The notes beneath the pieces were generated by a model. The model ran no database searches and was not told the origin of the DNA. It was given only the letters and a program-made list of their open reading frames with translations. DNA of 27,500 nucleotides from Mesostigma viride (lineage: Eukaryota; Streptophyta; Mesostigmatophyceae; Mesostigmatales; Mesostigmataceae), in contig RPFO01000674.1 in assembly GCA_009746045.1 (NCBI GenBank), forward strand, positions 1 to 27,500, in the 5' to 3' direction. Positions 1-10,800 of the stretch are shown here, in pieces. Position 1 is the stretch's first letter; each line of letters opens with the position of its first letter. A program made the translations under genes and the position numbers.

Positions 1-1044
1 CTCCATTAGTTGTGGAGTCCAAAATAGTTGGGGGCTTGGCCCCGCCGGGTCTACTTGTCTCCTTGATAATCATAATAAGTGTGCTGGTTGTCCTCCTTGA
101 ATATGAATTTCTGGCCTTGCGGCTTGGTGTTCTCCTTGATAAGAATAATATATCTGGTTGTTCTCCTTGATATATAGGCCTGCATGCCATCTAAGCTCAA
201 TTACTGATCTGAATTGATATATATTATTCCAAGTAGTAGTTAGTGTGAGTCGCGAGTTACATTCCTGTGTCAAAGATGCTAACTAATACTGCTACCAACC
301 CATAACATCATTAAAATCGGAATAGCCAATGTCCATGACTAAAAAATAAAATGAATAAATATCAATGAATGTCCACACATAGTTGTCTCACTTCATCAAT
401 GAACGGAGATATGTTCCAATTTTATTTTTTTAATTTTAATATCAATGACACGGCATATTTTGAAAGCCAATATGAATTGAGAATGAACGGCTGTACCAAT
501 GCATGGTAATGCTAGCTGTCCGCTACTCAACCAGGGGGCCCACAATCAATCTACAATACCCATGCCAAATTTTATTACTTGAGGAGACGCCATTTCAACA
601 AATACATGACAATTGATGCTCATTGTGAATGCGTTTCCACATGAAATCATTACCATTTCATGCAATTTGGTCACTGGTGCGCTTTCCGCGTGCACTTTTC
701 ATTACTAGATTGCTTAAATTTATTAAAATTTATTAAAATTTATTAACATTTATTAAAATTTATTCAAGTCGGGGTAAAATTGGCTGTTTTTGTCAAAGTG
801 TCATGCACTCGGAGGGTAAGCAAGTGAGACAAGTTGTAGATTAAATTTACAATTGCACAACCCTCTCCACGACCCCGCTAGTTCTATTTATAGAACGAAT
901 TATAATTATTGCCAAAATTGTGCACAAGCCTGTGCACAACCCAACCAGTAATTCCCACTTGAACTTTGAATATTCAAGTGAATGCTCTGGAGACAGATGT
1001 ACAGATCGATCTTTACAAATGTACACGAGTTCAGATCAAGCTAT
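1..1044. other. AT-rich flank without a recognisable gene
   Basis: No convincing coding region is visible; the short open frames lack recognisable content. Between about 57 and 172 the phrase TCTCCTTGATA recurs with small changes, a decayed short tandem repeat. A near-perfect hairpin, with 7-bp arms GTTCTAT and ATAGAAC around TT, lies at 881-896. The part below 1044 is probably the 3' flank of the large minus-strand gene. Confidence 0.5.
716..764 (-). terminator. 10-bp tandem repeat carrying five AATAAA poly(A) signals
   Basis: Four copies of TATTAAAATT and flanking partial copies give five AATAAA hexamers on the minus strand. The cluster lies about 280 bases past the stop codon of the large minus-strand gene, and no other AATAAA occurs closer to that stop. 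I infer that it serves as that gene's cleavage and polyadenylation region. The repeat could also simply be AT-rich slippage. Confidence 0.45.
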
Positions 1045-1864
1045 CTAACTACCTACTAACAGGCGTTTCTTTACAGGTGCCCGTCCGCTGGGCTTCTTTA
1101 CACCCCCCTCCCGCACATCTGCGCCAGCCTTCCCTTGAGGTTTTCGTTTGCCCTGCCCTGCGGCTTGGTCTCCCCCCTTCTCTTGGAGTCGTGGGGAAGA
1201 TCTGGTCGCTGGGGAAGATCTGGTCGCCAGGTACCCCTTGTCCATCCACCACTCCAAATACGTTCCCTCAGGTGGCTTGAAACAGTTCCGCATCTCGTCT
1301 TGTTGTACCTTGAAAATTATGTTGGGCATCGTCCCCTGCTCCCCATTAATCCAGATTCCCTTTTCGTCACACCCTTCTGCCCAAAATTTAACGTACCACA
1401 CGCCCGTTTTATCCACCTTTCGAACGACTCCATGCACCAGGAACGTGTCGACGTGGAAATCAGGCATGTGTGCCAGCTTCATTGGGTCTGCATTGAGTTT
1501 AGCCACCGAATCAGCAGCCCACGTGGGCTTCCACAACGTATCAAGGCGCTGGGATTGGTTCTTCCGATACTGGCAAAATTCACCGCCGTGCTTGCACAAT
1601 ACCGAAACCGGACATCCAACAGGCGAGCGGGGCACGACCCGTTTCCCCCCCCCCCACCTTCCAGATTCTCCATCCACGTCTGCCAACTTGGTGGTGGCAC
1701 TTTCTTGTCTAGTGGCTTGGGCTGGGTTGCGGTAACTGTGACACGTCTTTGTGGCGCTTCCTCCTCAGGTTCCGATTCTTCCGATTCTTCCGAATCTTCC
1801 TCAAACCCTTTGGGTGGGCCGCCATGCGCGTCATCCTTTGGCGGCTCCTCTTCAGACTCGTCAC
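1045..1864 (-). CDS. Exon 5 (terminal) of the large split gene
   Basis: The exon begins after a CACACAG acceptor with a pyrimidine-rich approach and ends at TAG. The preceding intron is only 119 bp (1865-1983). Its N-terminal side is strongly acidic (ESEEEPP, then EEDSEESEESEPEEE). A globular stretch follows with CPVSVLCKHGGEFC, a Cys/His group that may bind zinc, and aromatic-rich strands such as GVWYVKFWAEGC. The last 60 residues are basic and low in complexity (KRKPQGK, VKKPSGR), suggesting nuclear localisation. The frame breaks at a run of ten C (1647-1656); one more base there joins the acidic part to the Cys-rich part. I recognise no family. Confidence 0.6.
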
Positions 1865-4800
1865 CTGTGTGTGGGACAAGCAATGACGAGCGGCGCAATT
1901 AGTTATCATTACAATCGCAAATCAAACTTGGGAATATGCAAACATCATAATTTAACCGACCATATTCACTCAGATTAACTTACCCTTTGACAGATGACTA
2001 GCCGTTGCTCTTGATCGAACGTGCCCGCCAGGCGAAAGGAGCTTTTTGCAGTAGTCGACGGCACGCCCCAACATCCCCCCCCCGACGCCCCCGAATTCCC
2101 CCTCGAGCCTCCCTCCCCTCCCCCCCCCTCCTTCCCCCCTTCCCCCGATGCGCCGGTCGACCCGCCCCCCTCTCCGCCCTTCGACCCGCCCCCCTCTCCG
2201 CCCTTTGACCCGCCCCCCTCTCCACCCTTCTCTCCCCCCCCTCTCCGCCCTTGGACCCGCCCCCCTCTCCGCCCTTTGACCCGCCCCCCTCTCCACCCTT
2301 TGACCCGCCCCCCTCTCCGCCCTTCGACCCGCCCCCCTCTCCGCCCTTCGACCCCCTCCCCTCTCCGCCCTTCTCTCCGCCCCCCTCTCCATCCTTCGAC
2401 CCCCTCCCCTCTCCGCCCTTCGACCCGCCCCCTCTCCGTCCTTCGACCCCCCCCCTCTCCGCCCTTCGACCCCCCCCCTCTCCGCCCTTCGACCCGCCCC
2501 CCTCTCCGTCCTTCGACCCCCCCCCTCTCCGCCCTTCGACCCGCCCCCCTCTCCGCCCTTCGAACCCCCCCCTCTCCGTCCTTCGACCCGCCCCCCTTAT
2601 CACCACCCTCATTCCCGTCCCCCTCATCATCGCCGGCACCATCATCACCAACCTCCTCCCCATCATCACCCCCATGTGACCCGACATCCTCATCATCCCC
2701 CATTGAGACGTCTTCGGCCGCGGGGGTCTCCGAGGCGGCGCGCTTCCGGCGTTTCTTTTTGGTGCCAGCGCCTGCCGTCTCCAGCGGACGCTTCTGGGCT
2801 GCACCCGCAATTTCCTTGCCCGAACGGCCGTTGGGATTGGAAATATCCTCCCCCTCAGGCCGCTTCCCAAGTACCTTCAGAAGGACCTTAAACCCATCCA
2901 CCTGCTCCTTTGACCCAATGAAGATCACGGGTGGGTTGAAGAATCCCGTGAAATCGCCTAGGTACGACGACCAGTCGTCCTTCACACCATTGAAATCTCC
3001 ACAATCCTTCGCCGCCTTCCAGTCCCTTTTCTCCACCCACCCACCCGTTCGACCCTTCAACAATTCCTCATCATTCCACAGCTTCGCGTGGTGTTCCAAA
3101 TTCAGCAGCCATATCCCATTCTTGATATCCGGCTGGTTCACCCCCCCTTCCTCTTCACAACAAATTCGAACCCCTCCATTGCATTAAGTACCACTTGAGC
3201 CAACCGTGTCGGCCCATCGCTTTTCTCCCACGCGAAAGTCTTCATCATGAACTCACAGGTCGTTTCCCCGTCAGACCCGTAAACTTTCTTAGAAATCCAC
3301 GGGCCCTGCTGCTCGATTTCGGATGCCAGCTCCTCCGACCCAAACTTCCGCGGGGGTTCCCGCTTCTCCCCCACCTTTTTTTGGCGACCCGACTGGACGT
3401 CCTCTGCCTCCGCATGTTCGGCTTGGCCTTCCTCCGGCACAGCCCCCGTCACCACCACAGCCCCCGCCACAGGCTGTACGGGTTGGGGCACCACAGCCTG
3501 TTCGGTTGGGGGTTCGGGCGCAATCAGGACCCACCATTTCGTTTCCTCCTTGTGGGTCGTCCAAAAATCCGTCCTCTCCAGCAGTGCAAGTGGGAAGGTG
3601 GAATCGTCCCTCCCCGTTGGCCTGATAACCGCCCTTAGTCTCTTGGCAGCTACAGCGACCGTATCGGCCACCCTCTGAAGGGCGCTGTCGGCTTCCGAAG
3701 GCTGCATCGGCAACCAGCCGAGGTCGCGTGGTTCGGGGTATTTCCCCAAATCGCGGTTGTAGATCATGAAAAGCTGGACAATCACCTCGCAGAAGATCTT
3801 GGCCATGTATGTCAGGTCATACAAGCACTGAGGAGGAACGTGTTTGGCCTTCACGGTTGCCATGATAGACGGCCAGAATCGAAAGCGGGCTAGACTCCTC
3901 CACCCTTCCTGTTTGATCCCCCCCCCTTCCTCATCACCCTTCCCTCCCCGTCCAGCTTGTCCGCTGCCACGATGTCCAGAAACTCTGCAAGCTCCTTGGC
4001 CAGCTTGTCCTCAATCGGCATTCCACATCTACTGTCGTCGTTCGGAGCGACCGTTTCATCCTTCACAGCCGAGATGAAGTCGTAGACTTGGGTTTTCTCC
4101 GATTCGGACAAACCACCCTCGTTCAATCGCCCTCCAACCCGCTCCTCACCACCCTCCTCCCCCTCCCCGTCCTTCCTTGCCTTCTCAGTGCTGCTTGAAA
4201 CCCCATGAATCAAATTCCATATTTCTTTCTGGTCCTGAAGGGGCACCTCCGGCTTATCCCAGGATTCCTCCATGTGCGTCTTGAAATAGTTGTGCACTTC
4301 CAGCAGCGCCGTCCCCCTCGACTTTTTGGAAACGGCCTCGTCTTCTGCATTCAGCCCCCCTCCGATCAGGGCAACCCTCCGATGCGCCTCTCTCCCCTGC
4401 ATGCATGAAATGTGAATCACAGTGTTTGAGACAAAAAACGGTCATACAACACACGACCTGACATTTTGTCCTTACACTTTGGAAGATCGGCCGTTCCCGA
4501 ACAAAAATCACACCCTAATTTCCAGGTTCCAACGGCCGTTGGCGCAAGAAAAATCACACCCTAATTTCCAGGTTCCAACGGCCGTTGGCGCAAGAAAAAT
4601 CACACCCTAATTTCCAGGTTCCAACGGCCGTTGGCGCAAGAAAAATCACACACTAATTTCCAGGTTCCAATGGCCGTTGGCGCAAGAAAAATCACACCCT
4701 ACTTTCCAGGTTCCAACGGCCGTTGGCGCAAGAAAAATCACACCCTAATTTCCAGGCTCCAACGGCCGTTGGCGCAAGAAAAATGTCGACCGAATTTCCA

Positions 4801-7800
4801 GGTTCCAACGGCCGTTGGCGCAAGAAAAATATCAACCAAATTTCCAGGTTCCAACGGCCGTTGGCGCAAGAAAAATCACACCCTAATTTCCAGGTTCCAA
4901 CGGCCGTTGGCGCAAGAAAAATCACACACTAATTTCCAGGTTCCAACGGCCGTTTGCGAAAGAAAAATCACACCCTAATTTCCAGTTTCCAACGGCCGTT
5001 GGCGAACAAAAATAACATCTAGTGCCTAAAACGTTCCCACACCCGATCCGTTATATTTACCTTTTGCGTCCGCATGTCCTTCATGGGCGGGATCAGTGCT
5101 TCCCCCTCCACCTCCCAGCCCTTGAGCACGTCCAGATTGGTGTACTTGAACTTGTCCGCGTCCCTCACCAACCCACTCCACAAATCAAACGCCTCGTCGG
5201 TTGTCTCCACGAACTTGCCCTTTTGTGTACCCGCAATCTCGCCAGCTATCGCGGTACTCACTTGCTCGTCAGAGCCCTCGAAAATCACGGACTTCAACAT
5301 CTGCGTGTAGTGGTTGCCGTCCAGCACGGCAAACTGCACAAACACGCAAGGCGTCTGGTCTGGAAATTTACCCTTAAGGCCGGCATGGTCCGAGATGTTC
5401 AAGCTCCCCAGCGCGGATGTCGTCAGGTCAACTACTGCCTGACGCTCAGATTCATTTGACCACTCGGACGGATCCAACTCCATGGTGATCAACTCGTCTG
5501 AGCAAGCGGCCGCCATGTCCTTCAGGGAGTCCGTCCGGAGAATGGACATGGCTTCCTCGGCCGTTGGCGAACGATAGTATCCGAACCTCTGCACGGCACG
5601 GTCACTGTCGTCCCCCGTCAGTATTTTAATGTGGTAAGGAACCATTTCACTCCTCTGCACCCATAAATTGTAGAGACCTGGATCACGGTCTGCCAGCACC
5701 TGCCACGCAAACCGGAAGATCGGCACGGCACATTTTGCTTTTGTCAGACTTGTGCCGGCCCCCACGAACCACGGCGCGAGCCCCCTACAATTCCGCACCG
5801 TCACCGTCCGATGCCGCATGAGTTCCGGGAGTTGGCACAAGTTCTCCGTGGGGGCCCGTACTTGAGTCGCAATCGCGGACCCCCCCACGATGTCGACATC
5901 GTCTGGAACTAGGCGTATCTTCTGCCGCAGATGAAACGCCGCCTGTATGGTGTCAGTTAGATTCTTGTCGTGCACTTGAGAGGACGGCGCTGGCTCCCAG
6001 GAGTCCAAAATGCTGGGCTTCGCATTTCCAGCACGTGTCGTCAGCAGCCCCTTCCTCTCAAAGGTCTTCACAATAACCGACCATAAGTCGGTGCCCGGTG
6101 CTCGTTGGCGCCAGTCCTCAAAAAATGTTGTGAGATGCCTTTCCGAACAGTTATGTTCAATCTTGTAAGCCCACTTCCTCCGCTCTTCGTCCGTTCTCTG
6201 CCTTGACGGACGCCCCTGATCACATGCAAAAAACATACAGATAGCCGGAAGGTCAGTACTATGTTCCAACGGCCGTTGGCGACAGAAAAATAACACCCTA
6301 ATTTCCAGGTTCCAACGGCCGTGGGCGCATGAAAATCACACCCTAATTTACAGGTTCCAACGGCCGTTGGCGCATGAAAATCACACCCTAATTTCCAGGT
6401 TCCAACGGCCGTTGGCGACAGAAAAATAACACCCTAATTTCCAGGTTCCAACGGCCGTTGGCGCATGAAAATCACACCCTAATTTTAAGGTTCCGACGGC
6501 CGTTGGCGCATGAAAATCACACCCTAATTTACAGGTTCCAACGGCCGTTGGCGCATGAAAATCACACCCTAATTTACAGGTTCCAACGGCCGTTGGCGCA
6601 TGAAAATCACACCCTAATTTCCAGGTTCCAACGGCCGTTGGCGACAGAAAAATCACACCCTAATTTCCAGGTTCCAACGGCCGTTGGCGCGAGAAAAATG
6701 ACACCCTATTTTCCAGGTTCCAACGGCCGTTGGCGCGAGAAAAATCACACCCTATTTTCCAGGTTCCAACGGCCGTTGGCGCATGAAAATCACACCCTAA
6801 TTTCCAGTTTCCAACGGCCGTTGGCGCGAGAAAAATGACACCTTCATTTCCAGGTTCCAACGGCCGTTGGCGACAGAAAAATAACACCCTAATTTCCAGG
6901 TTCCAACGGCCGTTGGCGCATGAAAATCACACCCTAATTTTAAGGTTCCGACGGCCGTTGGCGCATGAAAATCACACCCTAATTTACGGGTTCCAACGGC
7001 CGTTGGCGCATGAAAATCACACCCTAATTTCAAGGTTCCGACGGCCGTTGGGCAAAAAAAAAATAACACCCTAATTTCCAAATTGCAACGGCCGTTGGCG
7101 CAAGAAAATCAAGCAAGAAAAGGACAAGGACAAGGACAAGGACAAGGACAAGGACAAGGACAAGGACAAGGACAAGGACAAGGACAAGGACAAGGACAGG
7201 ACAAGGACAAGGACAAGGACAAGGACAAGGACAAGGACAAGGACAAGGACAAGGACAAGGACAAGGACAAGGACAAGGACAAGGACAAGGACAAGGACAA
7301 GGACAAGGACAAGGACAAGGACAAGGACAAGGACAAGGACAAGGACAAGGACAAGGACAAGGACAAGGACAAGGACAAGGACAAGGACAAGGACAAGGAC
7401 AAGGACAAGGACAAGGACAAGGACAAGGACAAGGACAAGGACAAGGACAAGGACAAGGACAAGGACAAGGACAAGGACAAGGACAAGGACAAGGACAAGG
7501 ACAAGGACAAGGACAAGGACAAGGACAAGGACAAGGACAAGGACAAGGACAAGGACAAGGACAAGGACAAGGACAAGGACAAGGACAAGGACAAGGACAA
7601 GGACAAGGCTGGACAAGGACAAGGTGCTGGACAAGGACAAGGACAAGGACAAGGACAAGGACAAGGACAAGGACAAGGACAAGGACAAGGACAAGGACAA
7701 GGACAAGGACAAGGACAAGGACAAGGACAAGGACAAGGACAAGGACAAGGACAAGGACAAGGTGCTGGACAAGGACAAGGTGCTGGACAAGGACAAGGAC

Positions 7801-10800
7801 AAGGACAAGGACAAGGACAAGGACAAGGACAAGGACAAGGACAAGGACAAGGACAAGGACAAGGACAAGGACAAGGACAAGGACAAGGACAAGGCGGACA
7901 AGGACAAGGACAAGGACAAGGACAAGGACAAGGACAAGGACAAGGACAAGGACAAGGACAAGGACAAGGACAAGGACAAGGACAAGGACAAGGACAAGGA
8001 CAAGGACAAGGACAAGGACAAGGACAAGGACAAGGACAAGGACAAGGACAAGGACAAGGACAAGGACAAGGACAAGGACAAGGACAAGGACAAGGACAAG
8101 GACAAGGACAAGGACAAGGACAAGGACAAGGACAAGGACAAGGACAAGGCTGGACAAGGACAAGGCTGGACAAGGACAAGGACAAGGACAAGGACAAGGA
8201 CAAGGACAAGGACAAGGACAAGGACAAGGACAAGGACAAGGACAAGGACAAGGACAAGGACAAGGACAAGGACAAGGACAAGGACAAGGACAAGGACAAG
8301 GACAAGGCTGGACAAGGACAAGCGGACAAGGACAAGGACAAGGACAAGGACAAGGACAAGGACAAGGACAAGGACAAGGACAAGGACAAGGACAAGGACA
8401 AGGACAAGGACAAGGACAAGGACAAGGACAAGGACAAGGACAAGGACAAGGACAAGGACAAGGACAAGGACAAGGACAAGGACAAGGACAAGGACAAGGA
8501 CAAGGACAAGGACAAGGACAAGGACAAGGACAAGGACAAGGACAAGGACAAGGACAAGGACAAGGACAAGGACAAGGACAAGGACAAGGACAAGGACAAG
8601 GACAAGGACAAGGACAAGGACAAGGACAAGGACAAGGTGCTGGCACAAGGACAAGGACAAGGACAAGGACAAGGACAAGGACAAGGACAAGGACAAGGAC
8701 AAGGACAAGGACAAGGACAAGGACAAGGACAAGGACAAGGACAAGGACAAGGACAAGGACAAGGACAAGGACAAGGACAAGGACAAGGACAAGGACAAGG
8801 ACAAGGACAAGGACAAGGACAAGGACAAGGACAAGGACAAGGACAAGGACAAGGACAAGGACAAGGACAAGGACAAGGACAAGGACAAGGACAAGGACAA
8901 GGACAAGGACAAGGACAAGGACAAGGACAAGGACAAGGACAAGGACAAGGACAAGGACAAGGACAAGGACAAGGACAAGGACAAGGACAAGGACAAGGAC
9001 AAGGACAAGGACAAGGACAAGGACAAGGACAAGGACAAGGACAAGGACAAGGACAAGGACAAGGACAAGCTGGACAAGGACAAGGACAAGGACAAGGACA
9101 AGGACAAGGACAAGGACAAGGACAAGGACAAGGACAAGGACAAGGACAAGGACAAGGACAAGGACAAGGACAAGGACAAGGACAAGGACAAGGACAAGGA
9201 CAAGGACAAGGACAAGGACAAGGACAAGGACAAGGACAAGGACAAGGACAAGGACAAGGACAAGGACAAGGACAAGGACAAGGACAAGGACAAGGCTGGA
9301 CAAGGACAAGGACAAGGACAAGGACAAGGCTGGACAAGGACAAGGACAAGGACAAGGACAAGGACAAGGACAAGGACAAGGACAAGGACAAGGACAAGGA
9401 CAAGGACAAGGAGACAAGGACAAGGACAAGGACAAGGACAAGGACAAGGACAAGGACAAGGACAAGGACAAGGACAAGGACAAGGACAAGGACAAGGACA
9501 AGGACAAGGACAAGGACAAGGACAAGGACAAGGACAAGGACAAGGACAAGGACAAGGACAAGGACAAGGACAAGGACAAGGACAAGGACAAGGACAAGGC
9601 TGGACAAGGACAAGGACAAGGACAAGGACAAGGACAAGGACAAGGACAAGGACAAGGACAAGGACAAGGACAAGGACAAGGACAAGGACAAGGACAAGGA
9701 CAAGGACAAGGACAAGGACAAGGACAAGGACAAGGACAAGGACAAGGACAAGGACAAGGACAAGGACAAGGACAAGGACAAGGACAAGGACAAGGACAAG
9801 GACAAGGACAAGGACAAGGACAAGGACAAGGACAAGGACAAGGACAAGGACAAGGACAAGGACAAGGACAAGGACAAGGACAAGGACAAGGACAAGGACA
9901 AGGACAAGGACAAGGACAAGGACAAGGACAAGGACAAGGACAAGGACAAGGACAAGGACAAGGACAAGGACAAGGACAAGGACAAGGACAAGGACAAGGA
10001 CAAGGACAAGGACAAGGACAAGGACAAGGACAAGGACAAGGACAAGGACAAGGACAAGGACAAGTGCTGGACAAGGACAAGGACAAGGACAAGGACAAGG
10101 ACAAGGACAAGGACAAGGACAAGGACAAGGACAAGGACAAGGACAAGGACAAGGACAAGGACAAGGACAAGGACAAGGACAAGGACAAGGACAAGGACAA
10201 GGACAAGGACAAGGACAAGGACAAGGACAAGGACAAGGACAAGCTGGACAAGGACAAGGACAAGGACAAGGACAAGGACAAGGACAAGGACAAGGACAAG
10301 GACAAGGACAAGGACAAGGACAAGGACAAGGACAAGGACAAGGACAAGGACAAGGACAAGGACAAGGACAAGGACAAGGACAAGGACAAGGACAAGGACA
10401 AGGACAAGGACAAGGACAAGGACAAGGACAAGGACAAGGACAAGGACAAGGACAAGGACAAGGACAAGGACAAGGACAAGGACAAGGACAAGGCTGGACA
10501 AGGACAAGGACAAGGACAAGGACAAGCTGGACAAGGACAAGGACAAGGACAAGGACAAGGACAAGGACAAGGACAAGGACAAGGACAAGGACAAGGACAA
10601 GGACAAGGACGACAAGGACAAGGACAAGGACAAGGACAAGGACAAGGACAAGGACAAGGACAAGGACAAGGACAAGGACAAGGACAAGGACAAGGACAAG
10701 GACAAGGACAAGGACAAGGACAAGGACAAGGACAAGGACAAGGACAAGGACAAGGACAAGGACAAGGACAAGGACAAGGAAAGGACAAGGACAAGTGCTG

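Noticed and set aside
1135-1902. Plus-strand frames of 195-255 codons
   Set aside because: They run antisense to exon 5 and lack domain content, while the minus strand has an acceptor, acidic and Cys-rich segments and a matching phase.
2021-3187. Long proline-rich plus-strand frames (PPPSPPFD repeats)
   Set aside because: They are the antisense of the minus-strand exon with its KGGEGGGS minisatellite. The minus strand has splice signals and normal coding composition on both sides.
5061-6215. ParB-like nuclease fold suggested by LDGNHYTQML
   Set aside because: Only five residues resemble the DGxHR motif. The surrounding segments do not fit, so no function is assigned.
4498-7112. CRISPR-like appearance of the 46-bp arrays
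   Set aside because: The whole unit is repeated, with no unique spacers, and the setting is eukaryotic. These are minisatellites.
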